64,000 nt of DNA from Hirudinaria manillensis. Its lineage: Eukaryota > Annelida > Clitellata > Hirudinida > Hirudinidae. Under the pieces are notes generated by a model. That model was given only the letters and a program-made list of their open reading frames with translations, was not told the origin of the DNA and searched no databases. Within the stretch, counting starts at the first letter, position 1. Each line of letters opens with the position of its first letter. Positions 30,660 to 42,700 of this stretch are shown piece by piece. Both the position numbers and the translations under genes were made by a program. The DNA lies in contig CM067533.1 of NCBI GenBank assembly GCA_034509925.1, forward strand, positions 2,372,001 to 2,436,000. Reading direction: 5' to 3'.

Positions 30660-30690
<31 letters not shown>
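30455..30690. repeat. Duplicated piece of GOLGA2 intron 3
   Basis: Closely matches 20559-20800, from the GTTGATAACGTGCTG start through ATATATCCCGATAGA to the ATC/ACC microsatellite. That segment lies inside the GM130 gene. The adjoining half of the same segment is at 43971-44167. Confidence 0.85.
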
Positions 30691-32070
30691 TTTCTTTCAT
30701 CTACTTACTACACAGTCCTGCTTTTACACTTCAATTTGTCAACTGCTGTTCATCGGATATTGCTTCACTCTCCGCGAGAACACATGAAGGCAAGACAAAA
30801 GATTTCAAAATGTCTGCCTTTTCAGAAGTCAAAGATTTAGAGCCATTTTGAAATTCAATTGTTTGTCCAAAAGAACAAAGAGACATGAGTGTCTCACCCA
30901 AGAAAATCCAGAGTTTGCAACCTCGCATTTCGAAATAATTCCATTCAAAATACACTCGGTTTTCAATGAAATGATAATTTCGTATTTTGATTTTAATATC
31001 AAAAAAGAAATAACGATATTTGCGATGACGTTAATAATAATAGCATTTATAGTAATATTTAGCATTTATATATAGCAATTGCGACAACCATATTATAATT
31101 ATTAGTGATAGTCAGTAAAATTGATTCAGTCTGAGTTTATCAAAAGTTCAATAATCCAGGTTGATCTGCCTTGACCTCGTGTCAAAGGTGACACAAAGCG
31201 ATATTAAAACGAGTGAATTGGATGCAAAAATTCCCCTTTTAAGGGTTTATTGCACTAAAAGCTTTAAATTTAATGTCTCAATGTCAAACTTCTTTTAAAT
31301 CCGAAGAATTTGAAAATATCTGCCATGTTGTCCTTGATGGTCTGACACCTGAACTGAGTCTAAGGACAGAACGTTATGCATTCACAGGTGTTTAGCCTTC
31401 AAATTTTAGAGTGCAGATTATGTCAGCACTTTGATCAAATATAAATTTTTTTATATATGAAAAAAACATATAAAGCCTTTCTTTTAATGCTGGCTTAACT
31501 TAAGCATAAGGATTTCGTGGGTCACAAAATTACTTACTGATTCCAACGGTGCTTTTTAAATTATTTATCAATGTTGTCGTTTTTGTATAAGATTCACTGT
31601 CAAAATAGGCAATCGTTGAGAGTACAATTTCAAAATATAATATATTTTTTTTATAATAAAGATAATATTCATAATTATTATAAAATATTAATATAATAAT
31701 AATATATTTAAATTTTATTATAATAATTTGCATTCATAAATTCAACGTTCAAGCGAGGTGACCAATTCAATTTTATTCATGTTTATTTACAATTTAACGT
31801 TCATTAAAATCAAATATTTCTAATTTTGCTGCTTACAAATTAATTTCACATTCGGGACATCTTAGTTATTTGTAAAAGACAAATCGAAACATTTAAGCTT
31901 TTAAGTATTTTTTAGTTTATTATTGAAAATATAAAAAAAAAGATTGTTAAAGACATAAGAGGTCCTTGTCTCCTTAAAATGTTGGCTCCAAAGAAGAAGA
32001 AAAAAAATTTTCAAGAATCACGTGCCGATCGAAAAAAATTCCTTGAAGTTCAGACGGCAAATGTCCGTCC
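30691..32070. other. Duplicated non-coding block (pairs with 44608-45880)
   Basis: Downstream flank of the PAN-ILEI gene at 32071. Pieces 30691-30870, 30885-31250 and 31690-32070 match 44608-44800, 45135-45520 and 45520-45880. A stretch of about 430 bp (31255-31690) is present here but absent in the other copy; about 330 bp (44805-45130) is the reverse case. No gene recognised, although the first piece reads as an open frame on both strands. Confidence 0.6.
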
Positions 32071-33414
32071 TTAATAATCACCAGAATATGATGTGTCTCC
32101 GTAGATTCTCAGAAAGCTTTCTGTTGTTATGTCGCTCATGATAGCAGAGAATGCAACGAGTTCATCGTCTAAATGGAAGTAAAGAAGCATAAAAATAGTT
32201 ATTGTTGACGCTGAATGTTAATAATAACAATAATAATAGTAATAATGACAGTTGTTTTAACTTATAGGATAATTATATTAATTAATTAATTTATGCTAAC
32301 CAGTGTAATGTCTGAAAAACCAAATTAATTAAAAAACATATTTCTTAATATTTCAGATTTTCAACCACCTACCTTCCAATCACCTACCTATCCTTCAATC
32401 ACGGCCACCTACCTATCACATTTATCAAGAGACCGTATCCCCTAGTGTTCGCTTCCTTTTGGATATAAGTACCCCGGGGTCTTCCTTTGACAAATATAAA
32501 GGCCAGAGAAAAAGTTACCTGGTTGTCATATGCCAGTTCAAACCGTCTACTGAGATACTTGATAAAGTTGAGGGTGTAAATGGTTCCAACTGAAAATCCT
32601 ATCACGAACGTTCCATTTGGTCCCTGCTTGTCCACGTAATTCTGGAACTTGGTCAATTCGTTAGCTGAGGCTACGATGTCGAATCGCATGTGTTTCGACG
32701 GAAGGCAGGTTGTCGTATTCAACTCGAGTGTCTGAATGCCACGCGAATTGTTGTAAATGGCCCACGAGTTGTCAATCTTTTTAACCCTGTAACCGACCAT
32801 GTTGTTCTTCGATAGGAAGTTAGCAGGATTCCACTCGATGATGCATTTCCACTTTTGATCTGAATGAAGTTAATGGTATTAAATCAAATAATATTTATTG
32901 AGATCGTCGGATATAGTAGCATAATGTTAAAAGTATTTAAATAAAATTTCGAGCAAATCGATTAATAAAATAGCAACATTTCTCATTCCAATTTCTTCCC
33001 TCTTTAACTTTGCGTAAGCGCTATGAGAGCCGTACGTATTAAAACATTCAAAAAGCAACGACCTGTTTTTGCAAAATTCTGACAAGTATCATCTTCGATA
33101 AAAACCATGTTGTCCATAGTGTATAGAATATAGCAGAATCCCTTTCCATTGCTTAATCTAACTAACTGATAGGTAACGCATTTTGGATCCATTATACAGA
33201 ACAGGCTGCATTCTTTCATTTCTTTCGTAATCGATGGTGTGGACAATTTTGTCATAAACTGCCATGTTTTTACCGGAAAATCTGCCATATCGCCAACGCA
33301 CATGTTTTGGCCTTCGAACTTTGACCTTTGGAAAAGGGCAGCTTCACTGGGCGTCATCTTTGATATGAAGATTAAGATTGATGCCGAAAGACAGACGATG
33401 AACATTGGATTCAT
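32071..33414 (-). CDS. Secreted PAN-ILEI protein, copy 2
   Basis: Exons 33414-33063, 32859-32413 and 32168-32071 with matching phases; 298 aa. Residues 1 to about 25 form a signal peptide (FIVCLSASILIFISK core). A PAN/apple-like domain follows with six cysteines at 39, 69, 73, 79, 94 and 111 (CSLFCIMDPKC motif). Exon 2 starts with a conserved Trp-x-Cys stretch and contains an ILEI/PANDER-type domain (MVGYRVKKIDNSWAIYNNSR, GPNGTFVIGFSVG, FSLAFIFVKGR), as in FAM3 secreted cytokine-like proteins. Exon 3 encodes a 31-residue tail ending SFLRIYGDTSYSGDY. Predicted extracellular. Neighbours are paralogues on the same strand; 45881-47629 is nearly identical. Confidence 0.8.
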
Positions 33415-34020
33415 ATTCTTGATGTTTTTAGTAATAAAAAGGATGTCTTAAATGTTTTAGGAATTTCTAATTTGATCTTTCGGCGCTCTTATTTATGAGT
33501 TCGACTTGATGGATACTTTGGCAGAGTCATTTGTTGAAGAAGCATTAAGATTTATTCCGACTAGTCTTCGCTAAAATCGTTTCCTTTGTTTCATTGTTCA
33601 CGGCTGTCATTGGTCACGATTACTCGTAATGGGCAACTTTTCTTGAACCATGAAATTTTCCAATTTTTTAAACAAATCTGTCTGCAAAAATAAGCACCAA
33701 GTGACACTGGATTCAGAAGTTTAATGGCATTTTCTCTTTTGGACTTTGGATTTATAAGTTGGTTATAAATGATTTATAAGAAACAATCTCTGCATACTGT
33801 ATCTTCAATCACACTCGTCTTCATGTTAGTTGGTGACATTTGAGACTAAATTTTATTAATAAACATTGCATCGATTCCCCTACAGTTTCTAAATTATCTT
33901 GGCATTAAAACCCGTCTCGAGATTGTCGAAAACAATTCTTCGTTTGTGATTTCCCTTGTAATGGCGCCTGTCACTAGAACAAGATATTCCTCGCATGTTC
34001 TGTCATCGACAATAGATAAA
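33415..34020. other. Promoter region of PAN-ILEI copy 2
   Basis: Nearly identical to 47630-48225. No ORF. It presumably holds the promoter; a TATA-like TCTTATTTATGAG is present at about 33487, some 70 bp upstream of the start codon. The block ends at the TA repeat that hosts the structured repeat. Confidence 0.55.
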
Positions 34021-34037
34021 TATATATATATATATAT

Positions 34038-34231
34038 TGATAGAAACTCTTGAGCGAGCGTTCTGACAGGGATCTTCAGAGGAATGGCCCCCTCTACGAG
34101 TGTTTCGGCCCTGAATCCTGACACTCTCGGGGGCTGGGCCGCATCCGTTGATCAAGCGGATGTCCCTGCCAGATACTTTCTTCCGATAATCAGACAACGA
34201 CTTCCGACAAACAAACAATACTCGCACCGCC
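34038..34231. mobile_element. Short repeat with conserved RNA-like structure, copy A
   Basis: About 190 bp, much GC-richer than its surroundings, bounded on both sides by TA repeats. The core 34063-34172 can form an outer helix (CTGACAGGGAT with ATGTCCCTGCCAG), a long inner hairpin (GGCCCCC with GGGGG, then GAGTGT with ACACTC), a second hairpin (CATCCG with CGGATG), and a pseudoknot-capable pair CGGCCC/GGGCCG. The paralogous site at about 48225 has a TA repeat but no element. Coding capacity: none. Confidence 0.7.
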
Positions 34232-34865
34232 ATATATATATAAATTCAAAATGTTTTTGTAATTAAAATAAAATTTTTTCTATTATTTAAATTTATTTAT
34301 CTATTAATTACAAGTTTTTTTTTAATCATTAGCGTTTATGTCAGAAAATGTTTGTTTTCGGGCGAAATGTTATTTAATACAAGAAGACGCGTTTTTAAAA
34401 TGAATTTTCTCAAACTGCTTCACAAAATACAAAACCTTGACGAAGATGTTTAAAATAATTGAAGAAATGTGCAACAATTTAACGAAAATTCAAGGGAAAA
34501 ATATCTGAAATGACTTCAGTACTCGTATAATAAAATAGGCATAAATTGAAATTTTTATTTCTTCAAGCAGACATTGAATTCCAGTGTTGCGTGCTACTTC
34601 GTATCATTAGGATTCTAGTTACGATTGTTGCTATATATTGGTTTAAATTGTATTTATTATTGTTATAGAGATGATAATATTACTAATTATGACAATTATT
34701 TGTAATATTTATCACCATGTTATTGCAATACAATCAAAAGTAATTAATATTAATATCATATTTTACTTCATGAAGTTCAACGAGATTATGATAGTAATAG
34801 TTTAGTCATTCACTGGCAGCTCCCAAGATTGTCAAATGATGTATTCACTCGTCCAAGTTTTATCA
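34232..34865. other. AT-rich intergenic stretch
   Basis: Between the structured repeat and the likely third exon of PAN-ILEI copy 3. No gene, repeat or RNA recognised. Confidence 0.5.
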
Positions 34866-36133
34866 TCAGACATGGTGAAATATCAAAAACCATGCTTTGC
34901 TTACGCTCCCAGATATTCCGATGTTCGACAAATCACCTGGAAGATAATTTTATTTTGCTGTTAAGAAATTATAATAATAAATTATTGCAACAAGCAAGTT
35001 GTTTAATTTGACATGAGATTCGACAAAATCAGCTTCTCTGCAACTTCCACTTTGTTAGAAAAAGTTACTATCGCTCACTGAGAATCTTTATTTATCGTAA
35101 ATATCTGTATATCACCAATAAGGACGTACCTGGCAAAATCACTACCAATAAACCAAATCCGTGGGCATTTTCTGAAATCTGATATCTAGTTTCTACCGAC
35201 CTGCCCTTTGAGTACAAAAAAGCCAAAGAACTGGTTGAAGTCTCATAAAGAACTATTCCGAATCTGTTGTAGAAATAGTCTGATATCCCGTAGTCATAAA
35301 AGTTTCCAACGGTGTAACAGATCATGTATGTTCCATTTGGTGCCTGATTATCAACGTAGTTTGTAAACTTAGTTTGTTCTGTTTTGTTTCCATAACCGAT
35401 GTCAAAGATGCTGAGCTTTTTCGGGAGGCAATTTGTTTCATTTACTTCTACGATGTGAATTCCTCGAGAGTTATTGTAGATGGTCCATGAATTGTCCATC
35501 TTCCTTACTCTGTAACCGATCGTGTTGGTCTGCGTCAGGAAATTAGTTGGATTCCATTCTATGATACAGTCCCACTTTTTGTCTTTAGTAAGAAACAAAA
35601 AAAAACATAATTATAAACATAACATGCACACTATGGAGCAGATTTCCAGCCAGCAGTCCTCATAGAATTTACGATAAACTTGAATTTATTTTTACTTTTA
35701 ACTAAATTAAGACAATTAATTTAAATAAGGCTCGGTACAAAAAAAAGGGATCCTTAAATGTATTTTTCAAAATTAATTAACCTCTTTTTACAAAACTCTT
35801 GCAAGTTTCTTCTTCAATGAAGTAAACACGTTTTAGTACATAAAGTAAGAAGCAGTATCCTTTGCCGACGTCTGACCTGATGATTTGACAACTGAGGCAT
35901 TTTGAATCCTGCAAACAGAGGAAGCAACATTTCTTGATCTCAACGTTGATTGCTGATGAGGTCAACTTGTCCACATAACTCCAGATTTTTTTCGGCTTTT
36001 TGGAATTATCTAAAAAACAAACATTGAAACCCTTAAATTCCACCCTTTGGAAAAGGGTTGCGTCTGCCGATCCAACGATAAACAGAAAATTGAAGAATAA
36101 CGAAACGACAAAAGCTAATTCCATTACAACCAC
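34866..36133 (-). CDS. Secreted PAN-ILEI protein, copy 3 (diverged)
   Basis: Exons 36133-35782, 35582-35130 and probably 34936-34866; phases agree and give 291 aa. The first exon has exactly the same length (352 nt) as in copy 2. Signal peptide core VVSLFFNFLFIVGSADA; PAN-like domain with the CCFLCLQDSKC motif; ILEI domain with IGYRVRKMDNSWTIYNNSRG and APNGTYMICYTVG. The last exon is the least certain: it has a good acceptor (TATCTTCCAG) and encodes a 23-residue tail ending WFLIFHHV. An alternative is read-through of exon 2 to a stop at 35092. Sequence is clearly more distant from copy 2 than copy 8 is. Confidence 0.7.
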
Positions 36134-37114
36134 GACTGAAGTAATGTTTGATAATGTTTAATGTAAGTCAATGCCAGATTTAGATTGCCAAATGTCGTTT
36201 TAAAAATGCTGTGCACGGTTTCGCTGTGCTGCAGATATTTCTAAAATGATTTACTTTCAGACTAATTTCTAGTCCCGCTCAACCTGGCAAATTATTTACG
36301 AGCACTGAAATGCATTATAAATGCACGAAACATTTTCTAAAAGGTTTGACAGAAAATGAAACTAACCAGGCAGTGTGTTTGTGAATGAACAGCTTATTAA
36401 TTAATAATTGAGCATTATTTTGTTGATATATCTTATATAAATATCATAGTATTGAGTGCAATGTTATGTAATGTCCTCCAGAGGAAGATTTTCAGTCAGA
36501 CGTAGACAACTATGGTCAATAGTTAGTGCTTTGAACGTGATGGAATGCAGAGATGGGGAGTTCTATTCCCATTTAACATTTTGTTCACCTTAATTGCTAA
36601 GATTTGCATGGACTTTGGTACTTTTAAAATACGATTTCAGGATTTTATTTCATAAATAATAACAATATTTCCAAAAGCTTGATATTGCTGATTTTTATGA
36701 AATCATTCACGCCACACACTAATGTCTCTAAATCATCAATATTTCCACCACGTTCATCTTAATGTGTCGCTAATAAAATTAATAACACAAATTGACGCAA
36801 TAGTGGATTCCAATCTTTGTGGTTTTATGATTATTATATTGACAGAGCAGTACCAATTCATTTAAGATATTTTCCCTCAAATTTTCTTGCAATTACTGCA
36901 ATTTTCTGAAAAAAATATCACATGTCATAAATGTCTGTCACTCTAACAAACTGCAAATAAAAACGTAAAGCTAAATGTGCGTGGATTATTGTCGTGCTTC
37001 ATCAAAATAATGAAAATAATAGAGTAAATATTTCCAACAAATCCTACAGTTCCTAATGAATACACTATCTGAGGATCTAAGGAGAGAGACTGTGGTCTTT
37101 AACCATAATACTGA
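36134..37114. other. Intergenic stretch
   Basis: AT-rich spacer between two PAN-ILEI copies. It should hold the promoter of copy 3 and the 3' UTR of copy 4. Nothing else recognised. Confidence 0.5.
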
Positions 37115-38100
37115 CTATCGTTCTCCATAGAGGATCAGAAACTCTTTTGTAGGAACGTAAGTATACAGATTAAAGAAGGGAACCCAGTTTTCATCTGAAA
37201 CATGAATGTGTTTGTAATGAAAAAGCGATTGTTGTAATTGTAAATATGTAGTAATTCTCACCCGAAACATATGAAAGCATGCCGAATCCGTAAGCATCTT
37301 TGATCTGTTGAGAAACACATTTGTACAAACTGCCCTTGACGCAAATAAAAGACAATGAATTCGTGTAGCTGGAGTCGTAATTTATTCGGAGCCTATTAGA
37401 AAGATTTATTGTTGTCGAAGAAGTGCCACAACATCGAATATATTGAGTTTCTTTGGAAGGCAGGTTGTGGCATTGAGTTCCAGTATGTGGATGCCACTCG
37501 AATTGTTGTAAATGGCCCACGAGTTGTCTATCTTTTTGACCCTGTAACCAACCATGTTGTTCTTCGATAAGAAGTTGGAAGGATTCCAATTGATGATGCA
37601 ATCCAATTTTTTTATCTGATTTTATTTTATTTAAAAGTGAAAATATGTCAAAAAGGAATCTAAAAAACTAAATCAATCAGCAATTTCTACAGTGAACATG
37701 ATCGCCAAATTACATGCATTTAATTTTCCTTGCTAACGAATATTTCTTATCGTCACCTTTACACTTTTTATCAAGAAGACAATTTCATAAAGAAACCTCT
37801 TTTAACAAAATTCCTGCAAGTATCTTCATCGACGAAAGCCATGGCAAAAATTATAGAAAAGACGTAACAGGATCCTTTGCCACTGTTCATTCTGACGACT
37901 TGATAAGAGACGCAGTTTTGATCGAGAAGGCAGTACAGACTGCATTCTTTCATTTCTTTGGTGAATGGGCTTGACGTCAGTCTAGTTATTGATGACCACG
38001 TCTTTACTGGATGAGGCCGTGTCTGCATATGTTGAGACCCTCAAAGCTGGACTTTTGGAATAAGACGGCATCCATGTTTTCGATAAGAAGTATCAATATA
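37115..38100 (-). pseudogene. PAN-ILEI family pseudogene (copy 4)
   Basis: All three exons are recognisable: PAN exon up to about 38100 with donor side at 37797, ILEI exon 37615-37262, terminal exon 37194-37115 (tail ending TKEFLILYGER). Damage: a frameshift between GLNIC and HPVKTW in the PAN exon, no clear initiating ATG, one extra A in the A-run at the start of the ILEI exon, and loss of about 94 nt from its middle (the segment that would read QNYVDKQAPNGTY), with a frame change. Splice sites and the terminal exon are intact, so the inactivation looks recent. Confidence 0.8.
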
Positions 38101-38856
38101 CATGTGCATATACTTATTTGGATCTTTCCTTTTTCAGACATAACTAATTGACTGTTGCAATGAGGCATCCAAAAAAATTGGAATGAAAGAATACCGTGGT
38201 TTTTTTTAGCCACTTAATATACTCTAAAAAAAAACAATTTATTATAAATCATTATTTGTATATACGAGTATTTATTTAGATGTTGCTAAGCAACGGAGAT
38301 AATTTAATTAAACTCAACACGATGGAAAACAAAAGGATTTTGGCCCTCGTTGATTCGAAGTCGGAAAATTAAGTGCATCGCATTTGTTCTTAAGACATCG
38401 ATGAGTGTCTGGGAATTAATAAAATAAATAAATAAATGAATAAATAAATAAACAAACAAATAAATAAATAAATAATAGCAACACTAACTTCGGTCTCGTT
38501 AATCACCACAAATTATTGCTTGTGTTGTGTTGCGTTGTTTTGTATCTGACGAAGTATTTACTGATAACTAGAAGTGATAGGTGCTTATCAGACCAATTAG
38601 AAAAGATTAAAGAATCAACGTTTAAGATAAATTTAAGCTATCCTAAAAACTACATTTTCTATTCTATAATGACTTTGATCAGATTATTATTTTGATTACT
38701 TTGATTTTAAAAATTATATTCTGTCTGCTTTAAATATATTTACGAGTTTGCTGCCAATAACAAAGCATTCGTGTAATAAAAAAGGAGGCATAATGCGACG
38801 AATCACTTAAAATCACTTTGCAGCCAGAATCAAGCTCCTTTCTTCAAAAGAACGAA

Positions 38857-39060
38857 AATGTCTTTGACACTATAGGATCTGTCAGCGAAACGTATAGATT
38901 TGGAGCTTCCAGCGACCCTAAAGTTCCTGATTGGATACTCAGCTGTAGAATTCTTTGACCCCTACTTAGTGGACTACCTTGATACAAAGTATGGAGTTAT
39001 ATACTCATTGTACACTGTTCATTCTCTGACCTCCACATGCGTCATGAACATTGTGAAAAG
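38857..39060 (+). pseudogene. ILEI-domain remnant on the opposite strand
   Basis: The plus strand shows a degenerate ILEI segment in two frames: VFDTIGSVSETYRFGA, then FLIGYSAVEFFDPYLVDYLD and VIYSLYTVHSLTSTCV. These line up with VFDTVASTSERKRF and FLIGYSVGDFFHNDVASYLE of the copy at 54070. The orientation is opposite to every other family member. No PAN exon or tail exon could be found around it. Confidence 0.65.
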
Positions 39061-39164
39061 CAGTCCAAGCCAATCTGTCTCTTTGAAATATAAATTCACG
39101 GCATTCACATTTGGTGAAAGAATAAAAGAACAAAGTTTTATTGTACTATTGATAATTTAATTAC

Positions 39165-40132
39165 CAAGTATTATTCAATTATTTTTAATTTTTATATTAA
39201 TTCATATTTAAGGAGAAGTAATTAAGGTTAAAGTAATATATTATAGCTTTATTTGCATATACCGTAAACCGCGCATAATTACAGCTATTTAATAAGACTT
39301 GATAGTCAACAAAGCAATAATATTATAATGAGGTTCCGCTTCAAGCTAAGGGTACTTCTTTTTATCCCATCACGGATTGAACCGGAAAATTTCCCATATA
39401 AATCTGCTTGGAAAGTGGTTCTCTAATAGGCACTTAAAAATACCAGAGATTTTATTGATAACTGCTCATTTATTTTCATTTAATTAATAACGCTTAGAAA
39501 ATGATAATAATAATAATAATAATAATATAATTATAAATAATAATAATAATAATAATAATAATATAATTATAAATAATAATAATAATATTAATAATATTAT
39601 TATTTATAATAATTTATATAATAAATATAATAATTTTAATATTATTTATAATAATAATAATAATTATTATTATTATTAATAGTTAATTTGTAGGGCACCA
39701 TATGCGTAGCGTCACTGCTTGCCATAAATTTATTTTGTTTTGTCGGACTCCCCCCGCCCCCCTCTTCCCCCAAAAAAATGGATTCGCAATGGACGCAAGA
39801 AACTTGTTTTTCATGCTTCTAGAAATATGTTTTCCTCTTTCTTCTAATTTTCAAAATAATAAAAGTCACAAACTCTGATTTGTTTGTTAATAATTACAGT
39901 TAAACTAAGTTAATTGCTTTCTTATTCCATAGGATATTGTCGTGGTCATGAACCTTATCAAAGACCTACAGATTGAATCACGATTAGATTTGTATATTTC
40001 AGGCAACAAAATTCTAAATTTATTATAATTTATCATAATTCATAAACTCTGATTTGTTTGCTGATAATTTTCTCCTTAAGCTTTTACCATGGCACGGGAT
40101 CTCCATTCAAGAATTCAATGAGAATTGGAAAA
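39165..40132. other. AT-rich spacer with TAA repeats
   Basis: 39505-39685 is a mosaic of TAA and TTA repeats that can fold back on itself. The rest is AT-rich. The 3' UTR of PAN-ILEI copy 5 must lie here. Confidence 0.5.
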
Positions 40133-41345
40133 TCATTCTCCGAAGATCACAAGAAATAGATCGACAGATACTACTGTGGACAGACCAACATATGGAAACG
40201 CGTATTCACCTAAAGCTGAAGATGAAAGTGGTATTACCTAACTAAATCATATTTAATGTTAAATATATTAAAACCCTCTCTTGATAATAAGGTGGGCGGT
40301 GATTCTAAATTCCAAATTTCAGTTTCGGTGATTCAATTTCATTTCTTACCTGGAATAAACATCACAAAGCCGTATCCATAACCATTCTTGACTTTTTGAT
40401 CTTGACACTCGTCCGATCTTCCTTTGACGTAAATAAAAGCCAAAGCGGATGAATATGTACTATCATAAAATATGTTGAATCTTTGTAAAAGATAGTTCGA
40501 AGTCGAACCAGTTACTGCATTTCCTACAGAATAACCGATCATATACGTTCCATTCGGTGCCTGTTTGTCCACGTAGTTCTGGAAACGGGTCAACTCGCTG
40601 CCCGAAGACACAACATCGAAAATATTGAGTTTCTTTGGAAGGCAGGTTGTGGCATTGGGTTCCAGTATGTGGATGCCACGCGAATTGTTGTAAATGGCCC
40701 ACGAGTTGTCCATCTTTTTGACCCTGTAACCGACCATGTTGTTCTTCGATAAGTAATTGGCAGGATTCCATTGGATGATGCAGTCCCATTTTCTGTCTAT
40801 GTGGAAATGAAACATAAATTAATGAACATTTATGTAGAGCTGTTCGACAAAGTTGCTTTGCAATAGTTGAATACCATCTTTATGCGTTTATATATTTTGT
40901 AATAATTTATTTTTATTACGAATCTTATTCTGGCTGAGTCTGAGTTCAATGTTATGATTCGACTATTATTTTTAAACCCACTCTATAGAAAGTATTAAAA
41001 AAAATCAAAACCTGTTTTTATGAAAACCTGGCAAGTACCCTCATCGACAAATTCCATTAACGTAAACGATTTGAATACGTAACAGAATCCCTTGCCAGTG
41101 GATAGCCTAACGAGTTGGTAAGATACGCAACTCGGATCTTGGAGGCAAAACAAACTGCAAATCTTCATTTCCTGAGTGATCGAATCTGACCTCAGTTTTT
41201 CCATCGACAGCCAAGTTTTGACAGGATAGTCGGGCATGTCGAACTGACAAACATTGTGTCCTTCAAACTTGGGCCTATTGAAAAGAGCCGCTTCTATTGA
41301 CACTTTCAATAGTATAATGAACCAAGGTTGGAAAAATCTTTTCAT
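40133..41345 (-). CDS. Secreted PAN-ILEI protein, copy 5
   Basis: Exons 41345-41012, 40796-40350 and 40215-40133 with agreeing phases; 287 aa. The signal peptide is short (PWFIILLKVSIEA). The PAN-like domain carries CSLFCLQDPSC. The ILEI exon is 447 nt, exactly as in copies 2 and 8, and reads NMVGYRVKKMDNSWAIYNNS and APNGTYMIGYSVGNAV. The terminal exon has a strong acceptor (CATCTTCAG) and encodes a 26-residue hydrophobic tail ending DLFLVIFGE. That hydrophobicity could mean membrane association, but it is too short and polar to be sure. Confidence 0.77.
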
Positions 41346-42140
41346 GGTTTTTTAAGATTTATTTATTTATTTTGTTAATTAGTTTTGTCGCCAAAGAATT
41401 GATGTTGAAATTTTAAAATTTATCTGCTCTATATAAACTTTCGCATAAAAAAAAACGTACAAAAACACTTTCCAAAATGTTCAGGCGAATGTACTTACCA
41501 AAGGAAAAGTTTAATTTTAAAGTACAATTGCGTCTCAGTACAGGCACATTAACGTAACTTTCTGTTTGTTTTCAGCTTTATGGCGAGCGCACTAAAACAA
41601 TGGACATTTTCTTTCAAAACAATACCAACTCCTTCGTTCAATTAGTCCATGTTCGCAGAATATAATATCAAATGATTCGATTGTGAAAGAAATTAACTTT
41701 CTTCTTTTCAGCTTTGCATTCGTTTAAGCTCTTTAATGCAACGAATATGCATTAAACATCTTAAACATCTAACAAAATAATGTATCAAACATTTATAGCC
41801 AGTAAAAAGAAGGAAAGAAGAGGAAGAGGAGGAATGGACGTAATCCAAAACTTTACAGAAAGCATTCTGGACTTCCAGTCATGCAATCATACATAGAACA
41901 ATTAAAAGCCATGTAATAACAGATATATTAGTATATATTTTACAGCACGACATTAAGCATCATCATCGATTAACATCGTAATAACTAAAATACATAAGTC
42001 ATTTTAATGAAAAATTCATTCTGTAGATAGAACCAATAAACTGTCAATTAATTCACTGACCTCAAATATATATATTTGCATATAATTTGCATACTAATCA
42101 TTAATTTATTTATTAGTTAATCTAGCGAAATCTTGAGTGA
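41346..42140. other. Intergenic stretch
   Basis: Upstream region of copy 5 and downstream region of the copy 6 remnant. AT-rich, with no gene or repeat recognised. Confidence 0.5.
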
Positions 42141-42141
42141 A

Positions 42142-42700
42142 ACATTGATTTCAAATTCTGAAGAACGATTCTGAGGAATGGACTTTCCTTAATGGCGGCT
42201 GTTGCATTGCTACTTAAAAAATTATGACGTCCAAGTGAATTGTAGTAGGTACATTTGCAATTGAAAAATATTGCAGGGAAATGATATTGTCTGATAATTG
42301 AACGGCTAGATAAAACAAATCATTCCACTCTTTATGATTAAGAAACGACCTCTCTTCATAATGGACTTGCAAACGCTCGGTTCTGCTTCCATTATCGATA
42401 CAATTTTTGGATACAGATGACAGAATCCACGACCATCTTGAATTCCTACGACCTGGTAAGTGAAACATTTCGGATCTCGGAGGCAACAAATGCCACATTC
42501 CTTCAATTCCTTAAGGTACCAAAGATGATGTCAGATTGTACACGTATGGCCAGGTTTTTGCAGAATAATTTGGCGTCGGATAAAAAACACATATTGGTTC
42601 CAAGTGTTTGCGTTTTCTGAAAGAGAACAGCCCAGTTTGTACTGAATGCCCGTAATAGGATTATTAGCCAGAATCTCTGAGTACCAGATGTCGGTGGCAT
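42142..42700 (-). pseudogene. PAN-ILEI family pseudogene (copy 6, ILEI exon lost)
   Basis: The closest relative is the copy at 54070-55308. The PAN exon (about 42700-42345) keeps a signal-peptide-like start (RFWLIILLRAF), CGICCLRDPKC and AEPSVCKSIMKRG up to the normal donor. A frameshift breaks the middle, around GTLRN/GIEGMW. A fragment of the terminal exon (Ser-Asn-Ala-Thr-Ala-Ala-Ile-Lys-Glu) remains at 42142-42222. The ILEI exon is completely missing between them. Confidence 0.75.

Noticed and set aside
30731-30955. Duplicated ORF-like stretch also present at 44582-44818
   Set aside because: Open on both strands and conserved between duplicates, but recent duplication explains the similarity, and no splice sites or family support a gene.
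34063-34172. Hammerhead or HDV-like ribozyme identity for the structured repeat
   Set aside because: A GAAA next to a GUC-bearing stem looks hammerhead-like on the minus strand, but the CUGAUGA core is absent and the HDV strand order does not fit.
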